A stretch of DNA of 45,905 nucleotides from Lysinibacillus sphaericus (GCF_006864135.1 NZ_SADV01000031.1:1-45905), one strand, 5' to 3'; shown: positions 34,763-44,312, counted from the stretch's first letter. Numbers and translations are program-made. The notes: a model not told the origin generated them from the sequence alone.

Positions 34763-35665
34763 GTGGAGTTACGTCAATTACGTTATTTTGTTGAAGTTGC
34801 TGAGCGTGAACACATTTCAGAAGCTGCCGTACATCTTCATGTTGCTCAATCTGCAATAAGCCGACAAATTGCTAATTTAGAAGATGAATTAGGCACACCA
34901 CTTTTTGAACGTGTCGGACGAAATGTTAAATTGACACCGATTGGAAAAATATTTCTCGAGCACACTATTACTGCTTTAAAAGCCATCGATTTTGCCGCAA
35001 AGCAAGTTGAAGAATATTTAGATCCTGCTAAGGGTACGATAAAAATCGGTTTTCCAACGAGCTTGGCTAGCTATGTATTGCCAACTGTTATTTCAGCCTT
35101 TAAGCGTGAATATCCAGATTTGCAATTCCAGCTCCGCCAAGGCTCCTATCGTTTTTTAATTGATGCAGTCAAAAATCGTGAGTTAAATTTAGCTTTTTTA
35201 GGCCCTCTTCCACCAAAGGACGAATCGATCCATTCAACAATATTATTTACTGAAAATATTGCCGCATTACTGCCAGCAAAACATCCATTAGCCAAAAAAG
35301 AAAGTATTCAGCTTGCCGATTTACGTAACGATTTATTTGTATTATTCCCAGATGGATACATATTACATAAAGTAGCTATGGATGCCTGCCGAGCTGCCGG
35401 CTTCTCGCCAAACGTCATCTCCGAGGGTGAGGACTTAGATGCACTAAAGGGTCTTGTCGCTGCAGGCATCGGGGTCAGCTTATTACCAGAAAGCTCACTG
35501 TATGATTCAACTGCTCGCTTCACAGTAAAAGTACCGATTAAAGCACCAGCGATTCCAAGAACAGTCGGTATTATTTCACCTGTAAACCGTGAAATTGCAC
35601 CATCAGAAAAAATATTTTTAGACTTCGTGACAAATTTCTTTTCACGCCTTTCTCAATTCCAATAA
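34763..35665 (+). CDS. gltC: LysR-type regulator GltC
   Basis: The 300-aa protein starts at GTG 34763 behind AGAGGTGAAGATCTA and closely resembles GltC of B. subtilis over its whole length: LRQLRYFVEVAEREHISEAAVHLHVAQSAISRQIANLE at the HTH, and PTSLASYVLPTVISAFKREYP, ALKGLVAAGIGVSLLPESS in the ligand domain. GltC activates the glutamate synthase genes gltAB under high 2-oxoglutarate. In B. subtilis it is divergent from gltAB, but gltAB is not next to it here. Confidence 0.85.
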   Translation: MELRQLRYFVEVAEREHISEAAVHLHVAQSAISRQIANLEDELGTPLFERVGRNVKLTPIGKIFLEHTITALKAIDFAAKQVEEYLDPAKGTIKIGFPTSLASYVLPTVISAFKREYPDLQFQLRQGSYRFLIDAVKNRELNLAFLGPLPPKDESIHSTILFTENIAALLPAKHPLAKKESIQLADLRNDLFVLFPDGYILHKVAMDACRAAGFSPNVISEGEDLDALKGLVAAGIGVSLLPESSLYDSTARFTVKVPIKAPAIPRTVGIISPVNREIAPSEKIFLDFVTNFFSRLSQFQ

Positions 35666-35666
35666 A

Positions 35667-35694
35667 AAAAATCGCCGTAGCTGGCGATTTTTTT
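35667..35694. terminator. Bidirectional terminator after gltC
   Basis: AAAATCGCC-GTAGCT-GGCGATTTT, a perfect stem with T runs on the plus side and A runs on the other. Nearly the same hairpin occurs at 44277-44312. Confidence 0.9.
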
Positions 35695-35699
35695 AGTTT

Positions 35700-36335
35700 A
35701 AGGTGCTTTCATTCTTCAGTTCGGCGGTTTTATCCGTCACCTTGGCTCTTCTTTCCGTCTCATCGGCAATTCTATCCACAACTTTGGCTGTTCTATCCAC
35801 GATTCTGTCGTTTCTATCCAAGACTATGTCGGTTTTATCCGTCACCTTGACTCTTCTTTCCGTCGCTCTGGTTTCCATCCGTCACTTCGGCTCTTCTTTC
35901 CGTCTATCTCGCCTTTCCATCCGTCGCATCGGCAATTCTATCCGCAGCTTTGGCTGTTCTATCCACGATTCTGTCGTTTCTATCCACCACTTTGGCTGTT
36001 TTATCCACGATTCTGTCGTTTCTATCCACCACTTTGGCTGTTCTATCCACGATTCTGTCGTTTCTATCCACGACTTTGGCTGTTTTATCCGTCACCTTGA
36101 CTCTTCTTTCCGTCGCTCTGGTTTCCATCCGTCACCTCGGCTCTTCTTTCCGTCGCTCTCGCCTTTCCATCCGTCGCATCGGCAATTCTATCCGCAACTT
36201 TGGCTGTTCTATCCACGACTTTGACGATTCTATCCACGACTTTGGCTGTTCTATCCACGATTCTGACGTTTCTATCCATGACTTTGGCTGTTCTGTCCGT
36301 CACTCCGGCAATTCTTTCAATCATTCCTTTGATTG
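35700..36335. repeat. Degenerate 21-bp tandem repeat array
   Basis: About 30 units with consensus TTCTATCCACNACTTTGGCTG run in this stretch, nearly all 21 bp, with some 19- or 20-bp units. On the minus strand they encode a VVDRTAK-type heptad. The two copies of a longer block (starting near 35831 and 36081) are nearly identical over about 140 bp, so a larger duplication occurred. Three short minus-strand ORFs (35693-35878, 35904-36128, 36085-36324) lie in three different frames but carry the same heptads. The last starts with ATGA overlap to the upstream gene. Whether anything is translated is uncertain. Confidence 0.8.
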
Positions 36336-37367
36336 TTCGTTAATCCATTGTAACGTTTTTGAGCCTAGACCTCCGGCACGCCATAAAACAACCTCATGGT
36401 AACTTCTCTTTTGCACGTGCGCTGTCCATTTTTTAAGTGTTTCAAGATCGGCATACCAAACTTCATGCTTAACATTTTGTTCATCTAAAAAAGTGAAATA
36501 AGCCGCACCACTTGCTTGATCGCGTTGTTTAACTGCTTTCGTTTTGTTTAGTAAGTCCTCTGCCTCAACCTCCGTTAAAGCAACCGTCTTGCCTTGATTT
36601 ATCCATTGGAATCCGCCAGTTGAGAAAGCAATCGCTAATTTTTGATTAGACTTTTTAATTTTTTTTACTAAGTCATTTAAAAATGAATAGGTCGCCTTTG
36701 CACCTGGGCCACTATGATATCCATGCACATTATAAGCCATCACAGTATATTTAGGCCCATTCGGTAATTTAATATTAAATGGAAACTCTGGCTCTAGTAC
36801 GACATGTAATGAAACATCCTTTTTTAATAGCTGTTCATAAAGTTCATCTATGAATTGGACGTACCTAGAGAGATCCTCTTTAGCAACCTTTTCATAATCA
36901 ATTTCGATACCATTCATATTGTATTGTTCAACAACCTGCATAATATTATCAATATGTTGCTGCCTTGATGATGCATCTTTAAACAACCGATGTAATAACG
37001 CACTATCCTTCTGAACTATTGGGGCGTTATCTGTAACATAATCGTTAATTAACGTGAGTATAACATGATGTGATTCATTAAATTGTTGCTGTGTTTGTTT
37101 CAATGTTTCTATCGCATCTTCAGTAAATAATAATTGGTCATTCTCATTAAAATAAGCACCAAAAACGTGAATGTCTTGTAAGCCCTGTTGTGAATTTTTC
37201 ACATCCTCGATGGCAGATTTATTTTGCCATTCAGGTAACCAAATAGACAATTGAAGCTTGTCTTTGTACTTCAACCCTTCCCTTGCCTTAACAGGTGCTT
37301 CTTTACTATTACTACAAGCTGTGATAATTAGTAGTGCTATACAGATAAACAGAATAATTTTTTTCAC
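36321..37367 (-). CDS. GH18-like lipoprotein glycoside hydrolase
   Basis: The 348-aa protein has a signal peptide with lipobox (FICIALLIITACS), so it is anchored outside the membrane. The GH18 active-site motif is present as MNGIEIDYEKV (D-x-E, near residues 150-157), with the later YTVMAYNVHG and TYSF segments of the TIM barrel. It probably cuts a beta-linked polysaccharide, maybe the polymer made by its operon. It is the last gene of the exopolysaccharide cluster. Confidence 0.8.
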   Translation of the reverse strand: MKKIILFICIALLIITACSNSKEAPVKAREGLKYKDKLQLSIWLPEWQNKSAIEDVKNSQQGLQDIHVFGAYFNENDQLLFTEDAIETLKQTQQQFNESHHVILTLINDYVTDNAPIVQKDSALLHRLFKDASSRQQHIDNIMQVVEQYNMNGIEIDYEKVAKEDLSRYVQFIDELYEQLLKKDVSLHVVLEPEFPFNIKLPNGPKYTVMAYNVHGYHSGPGAKATYSFLNDLVKKIKKSNQKLAIAFSTGGFQWINQGKTVALTEVEAEDLLNKTKAVKQRDQASGAAYFTFLDEQNVKHEVWYADLETLKKWTAHVQKRSYHEVVLWRAGGLGSKTLQWINEQSKE

Positions 37368-37388
37368 TTGAATCTAGTTCCCCCCGTT

Positions 37389-39140
37389 TTAGAAGGTTTC
37401 AATAAAGAAATCAACAACATTATTAAATAAAGTCAATGTTTTGTGCTTTACTTTATCGAATTTCGTATATTGGTTAGTAAAAAGCGTCTGATCGTTAACA
37501 TCTGTAATCAAAATATCTTCGATGAATGTATCATAAATATCATCTGCATACTGTTCATGCGATGTTTCCTTTTTGCTGAACAACGCACCAAATCCAATTT
37601 TAGATCCTTGAATGTCAGGATTTACTTGAATTGTCTTGGATAATACCTTATCTACACCTATGTTAATTTTACCATTTTCTACATAAATGTTAAATACTCT
37701 CGTTTTTGTTAAGTTTCGTGGATACTCTTCCTCGTCAATTCTAGAGCCTTTTTGCGTATCCAGATAATCGTATACAGTAGCCTTATTAAATGCATACTCT
37801 TCTTCATTCCACTTTATTTCGTTTAACGGAAAACGTTCTTTCTCAACAACGCTTGATTCTGGTGATTTTTCAAAAACAACAATCTCATTATCGATTAATG
37901 CCACCCGAATATAGCTATTATATTTTTCATCATAGTTTAAATAAATAGATTGTTGTCCTACGACATTCCCTTTAAAGGCAAAGTTTATATTATATTTCTC
38001 TGGCAGAGTTTCCTTCAATATTACCCGTCCTTCACTAGAAGGTTCCGATGTTATTGTAATCTCATTATTTTCAAATTCTGCTGCCCCCTTCAATACAGAC
38101 CATTCTTTTGCCCGTTGACGATCTCCGACTTCAAATTCTACATTTTGCTTACTAGCTTGGCGGATTTTCATCATCACATGATTGGTAGACCAATAGGGGG
38201 ATACTTGTAATCTACTTAAATTGTAGAGATTAGCATCCGCATCATTATATGCCCCTAGCTCCAAATTGAAATGCATTTTAAATATATCTTTAATTTCTTT
38301 AGTATTCGCACTTTCAACTAACGAATCCATATTATTATAAAGTGAGTTGGCATGCATAATAGCATAGACCTTTGGAACTTCTCCTAATTCCTCCTCATAA
38401 ATATCATGCATTAGCTTGTAATCTTTTCGGATACGCTTTTCCATTTCTTGTCGCGTTTCACTTGGAATCATATATTGATTGCGGATGAAGTCCATTAAAT
38501 AATGATTATAATATTCGATAGTCGTTTTATTCGGCACATTATTTTCATCTTTTACACCTAACGACTGTCCTTTATCGTTATACATATTAATATATGTCAG
38601 ACGGTACCCATTAGAGCCCAACTCCCAATAGCCACTTTTCTTCATGAGTAATAAGTCTTTCGGCTTTAAAAATTTGTTGTCCCGTGTATCCATTTTATTG
38701 GCGTACGTAAACATGGTAGCTTTAAAATTTAGATCCTCCATGATGTTTTGGGCAAATATACTAGAATCTGTACGTCCATCTTCAAATGATAAATACAACG
38801 CCTTTTCTGGCAATGGTTTGTTTTTCTGATAAAAATCTAAAATATCCTGCTGAGTAACGGTTGTATAGCCTTGACTTTCAAGCAGTGCTAGTTGTTTTCT
38901 CAAATTCTCTTTAGATACATATTTAGGAGATTCACCCCTGCTCACCCCAAAATATGATAATGCGATGAAACCATCTTTATTCACTAAAGGAACCGTTTCC
39001 TCTACCCTTTTATCCGTTAAAAATACCACACGTATTAAAATAACAGCTAAAAATACAACGATAATCGTTTGAACAATTGATCGTATTATTTTCCTTCGAT
39101 TCTTTTTAGCTGGATTTAATACAACATTTTTTTCACTCAT
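37389..39140 (-). CDS. Membrane-anchored polysaccharide-deacetylase-like protein
   Basis: The 583-aa protein has an N-terminal membrane anchor (IVQTIIVVFLAVILIRVVFL), then a PgaB/IcaB-like NodB domain (GFIALSYFGVSRGE, YLSFEDGRTDSS, YWELGSNGYRLTYIN), and a beta-sandwich-like C-terminal half of about 260 residues, probably for binding carbohydrate. Key residues are altered: motif 1 reads SFEDG instead of TFDDG, and motif 2 (normally H-x-x-x-H) reads GSNGYRLTY with no histidine. It may be a non-catalytic binding protein. It overlaps the glycosyltransferase gene by 4 nt. Confidence 0.75.
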   Translation of the reverse strand: MSEKNVVLNPAKKNRRKIIRSIVQTIIVVFLAVILIRVVFLTDKRVEETVPLVNKDGFIALSYFGVSRGESPKYVSKENLRKQLALLESQGYTTVTQQDILDFYQKNKPLPEKALYLSFEDGRTDSSIFAQNIMEDLNFKATMFTYANKMDTRDNKFLKPKDLLLMKKSGYWELGSNGYRLTYINMYNDKGQSLGVKDENNVPNKTTIEYYNHYLMDFIRNQYMIPSETRQEMEKRIRKDYKLMHDIYEEELGEVPKVYAIMHANSLYNNMDSLVESANTKEIKDIFKMHFNLELGAYNDADANLYNLSRLQVSPYWSTNHVMMKIRQASKQNVEFEVGDRQRAKEWSVLKGAAEFENNEITITSEPSSEGRVILKETLPEKYNINFAFKGNVVGQQSIYLNYDEKYNSYIRVALIDNEIVVFEKSPESSVVEKERFPLNEIKWNEEEYAFNKATVYDYLDTQKGSRIDEEEYPRNLTKTRVFNIYVENGKINIGVDKVLSKTIQVNPDIQGSKIGFGALFSKKETSHEQYADDIYDTFIEDILITDVNDQTLFTNQYTKFDKVKHKTLTLFNNVVDFFIETF

Positions 39141-41002
39141 TCCTTCTCACCCATTTTGCTAATTTTTAGAATCGAAAATCGAGATTTTCGTAATTTTTGT
39201 TTTTCTAATTTCTTTTCTTTGGCGATGACATCTTGAGGTGTTTCTCTCGTACCCCAAGTTGATTTCCAAAATGTAACCCATGCAACAGGCATTTGCCACA
39301 GCAAAATAAATTCATAGAACAGTACAAAGATAAAACCAAACGTCCACAATTTACTTTTTCTAAAGAAAAGATGGGCCAAGCTCATTAACATTGCCATCAA
39401 TAACAAGCCCATTAAAAATGTAGTTGGAAAAATGCCATGCATAATTGGCACATAACCTAAATTGTAAACAACAACAATAGGCGCTGCTATTGGTACGATT
39501 AAACCGATGATGAAGAAAAGAAACATAAAAGGTTCCTTCTTCCACATAAATAAAAATGCTCGTAACGATTCGCGTAGCCATGATCGTTTCCATCTCATTT
39601 GTTGAGATAAAAAGACTTTTGTATCGGATGGAACAATTGTAGAACATACAGCATTGTCCTGATATCCCGTTCGATGTGTTTTCAAAATATAGTTTGTCAT
39701 ACTACGGTCATCCCCGAATGTCGCAGGCTGTCCAAGAAATTTTTGGTTTAACCATGCTGTCTCGTTCTTCAAAATAAGCTCTTTTCGATAACATGCTAAA
39801 GGACCAGATAAACAAGTGACTGTATCGAACCAAGATTCAGCAGCTTTCATGATCCGAAAGGCGATATAATAGCGAACTGTTTGCAATTTTGTCAAAGCAT
39901 TTGTAAATTTATTTTCCACTTCTGTTCGTCCAGCCACACCACCCATTTTAGGATCTTGGAAAGGCTGTACTAAATTTCGAATGGCATGAGGTTCTAAAAA
40001 ACTATCAGAATCTACGAAAACAACTAAATCATGTTTAGCAAGATGCACCCCTGCCACTAAAGCCTCTCGTTTCCCCCCATTTTGAGGTAGTTTATAGAAG
40101 CTTAAACGATCCTCCGTTTTAAAACGCTCACCCTCGTTATGAATAAGGTCAATCATTTCTTTTGCTTTTTCCTCAGTTTTATCTGTTGAACAATCATCTA
40201 CAACAATAACCTCTAGTTTGTCTACAGGATAATACTGATTAATACAACTTAAGACTGTTCTATGAATCCATTGTTCTTCGTTAAATACTGGAATAATAAT
40301 AGAAACGCCTGGTTCAAACTTAGGGTTTATCGGAACAGTCCTATAGAAAATACCAAATAAATATCTACTTAAAAGAAAAGTTGCAGCAATAATACTATAT
40401 AGATATAAGAATTTATTGAATCTAAAATAAATGACACTTTCAGCCCGCATTAACATAACGATTAGAGAAACTACCAATAAAAATATACTTGCCATAAAGA
40501 TTGATAGTCCCCATCGTTTTTTTATCATATAGTCATTTAAAGGCTGTAAAAATTCACATGCATAATAGCATCTAGTTTCACCATCTACTTCTTTTGTAAA
40601 GTGACGAACAACTTTCGCTTTTACCTTTACCTTAGATTCATAGCCCTCCGGCATCGCACCACCAGGTATGGTGAATTTCATCGTAATAATTTCATCTATT
40701 AAAAAATGATTAGGACTATTTGAAAATACAAGGATACCTGTTACCGAAATATCCTCCGCATAATGTTTATCACTACCCTTTTGCTTTGCTCTTTTAATTT
40801 GTACTTCAAAATTCGTTTCATAGCGTAAACTTAACAGCTGTAAACGATATATTTCATTGACATCTGTAGGGTCGATTTCCTCCTTTTGATACGAAGCACC
40901 TCGACGATTAACGAGATTTCGTACATGTTCTGGGTCAGGAATATTCGATAAAATGCGTCGATCAGAGCGTGGTATCGTTAAAATCTCTTTTTTCTTATTC
41001 AT
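39137..41002 (-). CDS. PilZ-like/GT2 processive exopolysaccharide synthase
   Basis: This 621-aa protein joins an N-terminal PilZ-like domain (AEDISVTGILVFSN; a KRAKQK segment in place of the usual RxxxR) to a GT2 catalytic domain: VVDDCSTDKTEE, FVDSDSFLEP, GDDRSMTNY, and QQMRWKRSW (the QxxRW motif). Two membrane helices precede the catalytic domain and three to four follow it. That is the architecture of cellulose/hyaluronan-type synthases that extrude the polymer as they make it. The PilZ-like fold could bind c-di-GMP, but the altered Arg motif makes this uncertain. It overlaps the next gene by 4 nt. ATG 41002 is likely; an in-frame TTG at 41011 is possible. Confidence 0.85.
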   Translation of the reverse strand: MNKKKEILTIPRSDRRILSNIPDPEHVRNLVNRRGASYQKEEIDPTDVNEIYRLQLLSLRYETNFEVQIKRAKQKGSDKHYAEDISVTGILVFSNSPNHFLIDEIITMKFTIPGGAMPEGYESKVKVKAKVVRHFTKEVDGETRCYYACEFLQPLNDYMIKKRWGLSIFMASIFLLVVSLIVMLMRAESVIYFRFNKFLYLYSIIAATFLLSRYLFGIFYRTVPINPKFEPGVSIIIPVFNEEQWIHRTVLSCINQYYPVDKLEVIVVDDCSTDKTEEKAKEMIDLIHNEGERFKTEDRLSFYKLPQNGGKREALVAGVHLAKHDLVVFVDSDSFLEPHAIRNLVQPFQDPKMGGVAGRTEVENKFTNALTKLQTVRYYIAFRIMKAAESWFDTVTCLSGPLACYRKELILKNETAWLNQKFLGQPATFGDDRSMTNYILKTHRTGYQDNAVCSTIVPSDTKVFLSQQMRWKRSWLRESLRAFLFMWKKEPFMFLFFIIGLIVPIAAPIVVVYNLGYVPIMHGIFPTTFLMGLLLMAMLMSLAHLFFRKSKLWTFGFIFVLFYEFILLWQMPVAWVTFWKSTWGTRETPQDVIAKEKKLEKQKLRKSRFSILKISKMGEKE

Positions 41003-41007
41003 GATTA

Positions 41008-42435
41008 TCAATTCACTTTCTTATTTGAATCTTCTTCAATCCAAGTCGACATTTTCGCAAAACTATACCCATCTTTTTGCAGCTTTTCAATGATTAACGG
41101 CAATGCTTCAACTGTTTTTGTACCGTCTAAAATGTGCATAACAATCACCTTTCCTGGAGCAATTCGAGTCATCACACGATTATAAATATCTCGAACGGTA
41201 TATTTTAAATTCCAATCGAATGATGCTATATCGTACATAGCAATAGATTTAACACCTGTAGCGGCAATAATTTTCGCTGACTCCTCATTAATAGCACCTT
41301 TATTAGGTCTGAAATACAGCAAAGGTTCTTCCTGTAAGGCGTATGTTAACGCCTTATGTGCCATCACGACATCCTGTTGTAACTCTTCTGGTGTCATTGT
41401 CGTAACATCAAGGTGATTGTAAGAATGGCTTGCAACCTCATGTCCTCTCTCAACAATTAATCGTGCTAATTGCGGATCCTTTTCTACACCTTTGCCAATT
41501 AAAAAGAATGTAGATTGAACATGATACTTATCAAGAACATCTAAAATTTCTTTAATTCTCTCCTCACTTGCCCAATCATCGAAGGTTAAAGCAATTTCTT
41601 TTTTTGAAGTATTTTTACGGTAGAACATATTTGGTTTAACATTTTTGTAATCTGGGTTCATTTTAATAGCATCATAGCCTGCAATTTCCTCTAAGGATTT
41701 TGCTAAATATCGTTCAGCTAATACATCCGTTAATGTAGAGAAAACGTATCCTTTTTCTTCCCCTACTTTAGACAGTAGTGGTATAACATCAATAATCGCA
41801 GGATTAATGTACGTGTTTAAATGAATAACAGAGCCGCTGTTGATAAAGCGATGAATATAATCCACTATTTCCTCAGCACTTTGCATATTTCGATCTTTCG
41901 GATTAATGGAAGACTCTACAACTCCCTTCATATTGAGGGTTTTAGCCGCTAAACGCATATTGTCAGTTGAGTCACCGGAACGACTACGAACGTATTTCGG
42001 TGTATAACCTAATTGCTCTTCAAAAACTTCATTCGCTAAATAAATTTCTTTATACGTTTCTTCATAATTTAAATCAGTCATTTCAGTAAATGTTAATGTT
42101 CCGTTTTCTACCTCGTGACCTTTAGTTAAAATGTCCTTCACTAACTCCGGATCTTGCGCTACTCGTGTACCTTCTACAAAGAATGTTGCCTTCATGTTAA
42201 ATTGATCTAATACCTTTAATAGACGCTGCATTGTTTCATTGTCTGCAAGCCCATTAAAGGTTAATGCTACCTTTGGACTAATAATACCTATGTGACTATA
42301 AGTATCACTCATCGTCCCATCATGTTCCTTTACCTCAATTGTTGAATCAACTGGTTTAATCTGATTTTGAGTAGACGATTGACACCCAGCTAAAAATAAA
42401 ATGATTAATAGACTACATAATTTTAGTCGTATCAT
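41008..42435 (-). CDS. Lipoprotein with two NodB polysaccharide-deacetylase domains
   Basis: The 475-aa protein has a lipobox (LIILFLAGCQS). It then has two NodB-type domains. The first (about residues 50-245) reads LTFNGLADN where TFDDG is expected and has no HxxxH motif. The second (about 280-470) has LTFDDWASEE and HEVASHSYNH, as in active deacetylases. So only the second domain appears active. It probably deacetylates the secreted polymer outside the membrane. It is the second gene of the operon. Confidence 0.85.
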   Translation of the reverse strand: MIRLKLCSLLIILFLAGCQSSTQNQIKPVDSTIEVKEHDGTMSDTYSHIGIISPKVALTFNGLADNETMQRLLKVLDQFNMKATFFVEGTRVAQDPELVKDILTKGHEVENGTLTFTEMTDLNYEETYKEIYLANEVFEEQLGYTPKYVRSRSGDSTDNMRLAAKTLNMKGVVESSINPKDRNMQSAEEIVDYIHRFINSGSVIHLNTYINPAIIDVIPLLSKVGEEKGYVFSTLTDVLAERYLAKSLEEIAGYDAIKMNPDYKNVKPNMFYRKNTSKKEIALTFDDWASEERIKEILDVLDKYHVQSTFFLIGKGVEKDPQLARLIVERGHEVASHSYNHLDVTTMTPEELQQDVVMAHKALTYALQEEPLLYFRPNKGAINEESAKIIAATGVKSIAMYDIASFDWNLKYTVRDIYNRVMTRIAPGKVIVMHILDGTKTVEALPLIIEKLQKDGYSFAKMSTWIEEDSNKKVN

Positions 42436-42450
42436 TTCTAAAGAATCCCC

Positions 42451-43776
42451 TTATAATTTGTAATAATTTTCACTTTTAAATAGATATTGGGTATTTCTCG
42501 TATCAAAAATTAAAGCAGCATGTTGATCAATTAATGAATAATCAATAGTTGCATGATTCGTTAAAATGACGACAGCATCAGCTTTTTGAATTAATTCTCG
42601 TGTTAGTGAAACAGTGTTAAAAATGTCGTTATCAACTGAAAATGTTCCGATAAATGGATCAACAACCTTTAGATCACACTGCTTTTCCTTTAATTTCTTA
42701 ATAACATGTAGTGCTGGTGATTCTCGGAAATCATTAATATTAGGCTTATAGGTAATTCCAATAACTACAATCTCTGCTTCACGTATCTCTTTTTCCTGTG
42801 CATTTAAATAATTTTCTAGTCTTTCAACTACAAAGTTCGGCATGGAATCATTAATTTTATCTGCTGCCTCAATTAATGTTGCAGAAATACCATGCTGCTG
42901 GCCGGCCCATAATAAATATTTAGGGTCTACTGGTATACAATGACCGCCAACTCCAGGGCCAGGTGTAAATGGCATAAAACCATAAGGCTTTGTTGAGGCG
43001 GCTTCAATAACTTCCCACACATCGATATCCATCTTATGGCAAATCTGACTTAATTCATTGACTAGGGCAATATTAATTTGTCGAAATGTATTTTCTAGTA
43101 ACTTTTCCATTTCAGCAACGTTTGGACTTGTTACAGCAAACACATTTGTATTGATTACTTTTTCATAAAAAAGCTTGGAAACTTCTAAACAAGCTGCTGT
43201 TATGCCGCCAACTACTTTAGGCGTATTGGAAACTGAAAAATTTAAATTCCCAGGGTCCACACGTTCAGGAGAATAAGCTAAAAATATATTATGCCCAATA
43301 ACGAAGTTACCTTTTTCAAGAATTGGTTGAACTATTTTTTCGGTTGTTCCGGGGTAAGTTGTACTTTCAAGAATTATTAAAGTATTAGGGGACATGTTTT
43401 GTTCGATTGCATTAGCTGCATCAACAATATACGAGATATTAGGTGTTCCATCTGCAGTCGTAGGTGTCGGTACACAAATAATAATGACATCTACATGTGC
43501 AAGTTTAGAAAAATCATTTGTCGGCTCAAGGTTCTCTTCATAAATTGCTTTTTCGATGATTGCATTAGACATATCAGCAATATAGCTAACACCACTTTTT
43601 AATTTAGAAATTTTTTCATTGTCTTTATCGAAACCAATTACTTCAAAACCTTTCTTGACGATCTCCAAGGCTAATGGGAGCCCCACATAGCCAAGTCCAA
43701 TAACCCCAATTACAGCACTTCTTGTTTTGATTTTTTTTGATATAGCTAATATCGGTGACTCAATTTTTATTCCCAT
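42451..43776 (-). CDS. UDP-sugar 6-dehydrogenase (nucleotide sugar dehydrogenase)
   Basis: The 441-aa protein has the NAD-binding GVIGLGYVGLPLALEI, the central SPERVDPGNL motif and the catalytic cysteine in GVGGHCIPVDPKYLLWA. This is the pattern of UDP-GlcNAc/UDP-ManNAc dehydrogenases (WbpA/WecC-type) rather than UDP-glucose dehydrogenases, but the substrate cannot be set by sequence alone. ATG 43776 is behind AAGGAGTAATTGCTT. It is the first gene of the exopolysaccharide operon and would supply a uronic acid donor. Confidence 0.9.
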   Translation of the reverse strand: MGIKIESPILAISKKIKTRSAVIGVIGLGYVGLPLALEIVKKGFEVIGFDKDNEKISKLKSGVSYIADMSNAIIEKAIYEENLEPTNDFSKLAHVDVIIICVPTPTTADGTPNISYIVDAANAIEQNMSPNTLIILESTTYPGTTEKIVQPILEKGNFVIGHNIFLAYSPERVDPGNLNFSVSNTPKVVGGITAACLEVSKLFYEKVINTNVFAVTSPNVAEMEKLLENTFRQINIALVNELSQICHKMDIDVWEVIEAASTKPYGFMPFTPGPGVGGHCIPVDPKYLLWAGQQHGISATLIEAADKINDSMPNFVVERLENYLNAQEKEIREAEIVVIGITYKPNINDFRESPALHVIKKLKEKQCDLKVVDPFIGTFSVDNDIFNTVSLTRELIQKADAVVILTNHATIDYSLIDQHAALIFDTRNTQYLFKSENYYKL

Positions 43777-44276
43777 AAGCAATTACTCCTTGTCTAAGTT
43801 ATTTTAAATTCAAAGACTACTTCTCAATTGCTAATTCTTTTACGCTTCATTCATTTGTATTATGAATTCCCCTCATCCACACACCCATTCTCAGTAATAT
43901 AATCCACAAATTTGAAATTTATATCTCTCCACACATATAGTACTAAATAAAACTAAACATTTTCTAAACAAATTCCATACAAAATGAAAAAACAACTATC
44001 TTATCGCATTTTTTTCTAACAAAATCTTAAATTCAATTCTTTAGCACTACGTTTTTTCAATAACTCTCTACATAATCATTAAATTTTATTAAATTTTAAC
44101 AAGCACAAACTGTAATAATTTGTAACAAAAAAATTCACACTATTCTTTTAAGGCTATTTAATTATTAGTAAATCCATGAGAAACGCTTTATAATCACAAA
44201 CTGAAAAATGCACTCTCTCATTAATCTTTAAGAAAACTCCAACATCTGTATACTCGATTAGCAATAAATCCTAAGC
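43777..44276. other. AT-rich region upstream of the exopolysaccharide operon
   Basis: No supported gene in this 500-bp region. It is very AT-rich and should carry the promoter of the minus-strand operon. I see no confident promoter or riboswitch in it. A leader of more than 400 nt would be unusual and could hold regulation. Confidence 0.5.
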
Positions 44277-44312
44277 AAAAAAAAAATCGCCGTAGCAGGC
44301 GATTTTTTTTTG
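44277..44312. terminator. Terminator downstream of the symporter gene
   Basis: AAAAATCGCC-GTAGCA-GGCGATTTTTTTT, a perfect stem with A and T runs on both sides, so bidirectional. It resembles the one at 35667-35694, with one loop change. Confidence 0.9.

Noticed and set aside
35703..36402. Plus-strand reading frames with LS-rich repeats
   Set aside because: They are the mirror of the 21-bp DNA array and have no start site or known family.
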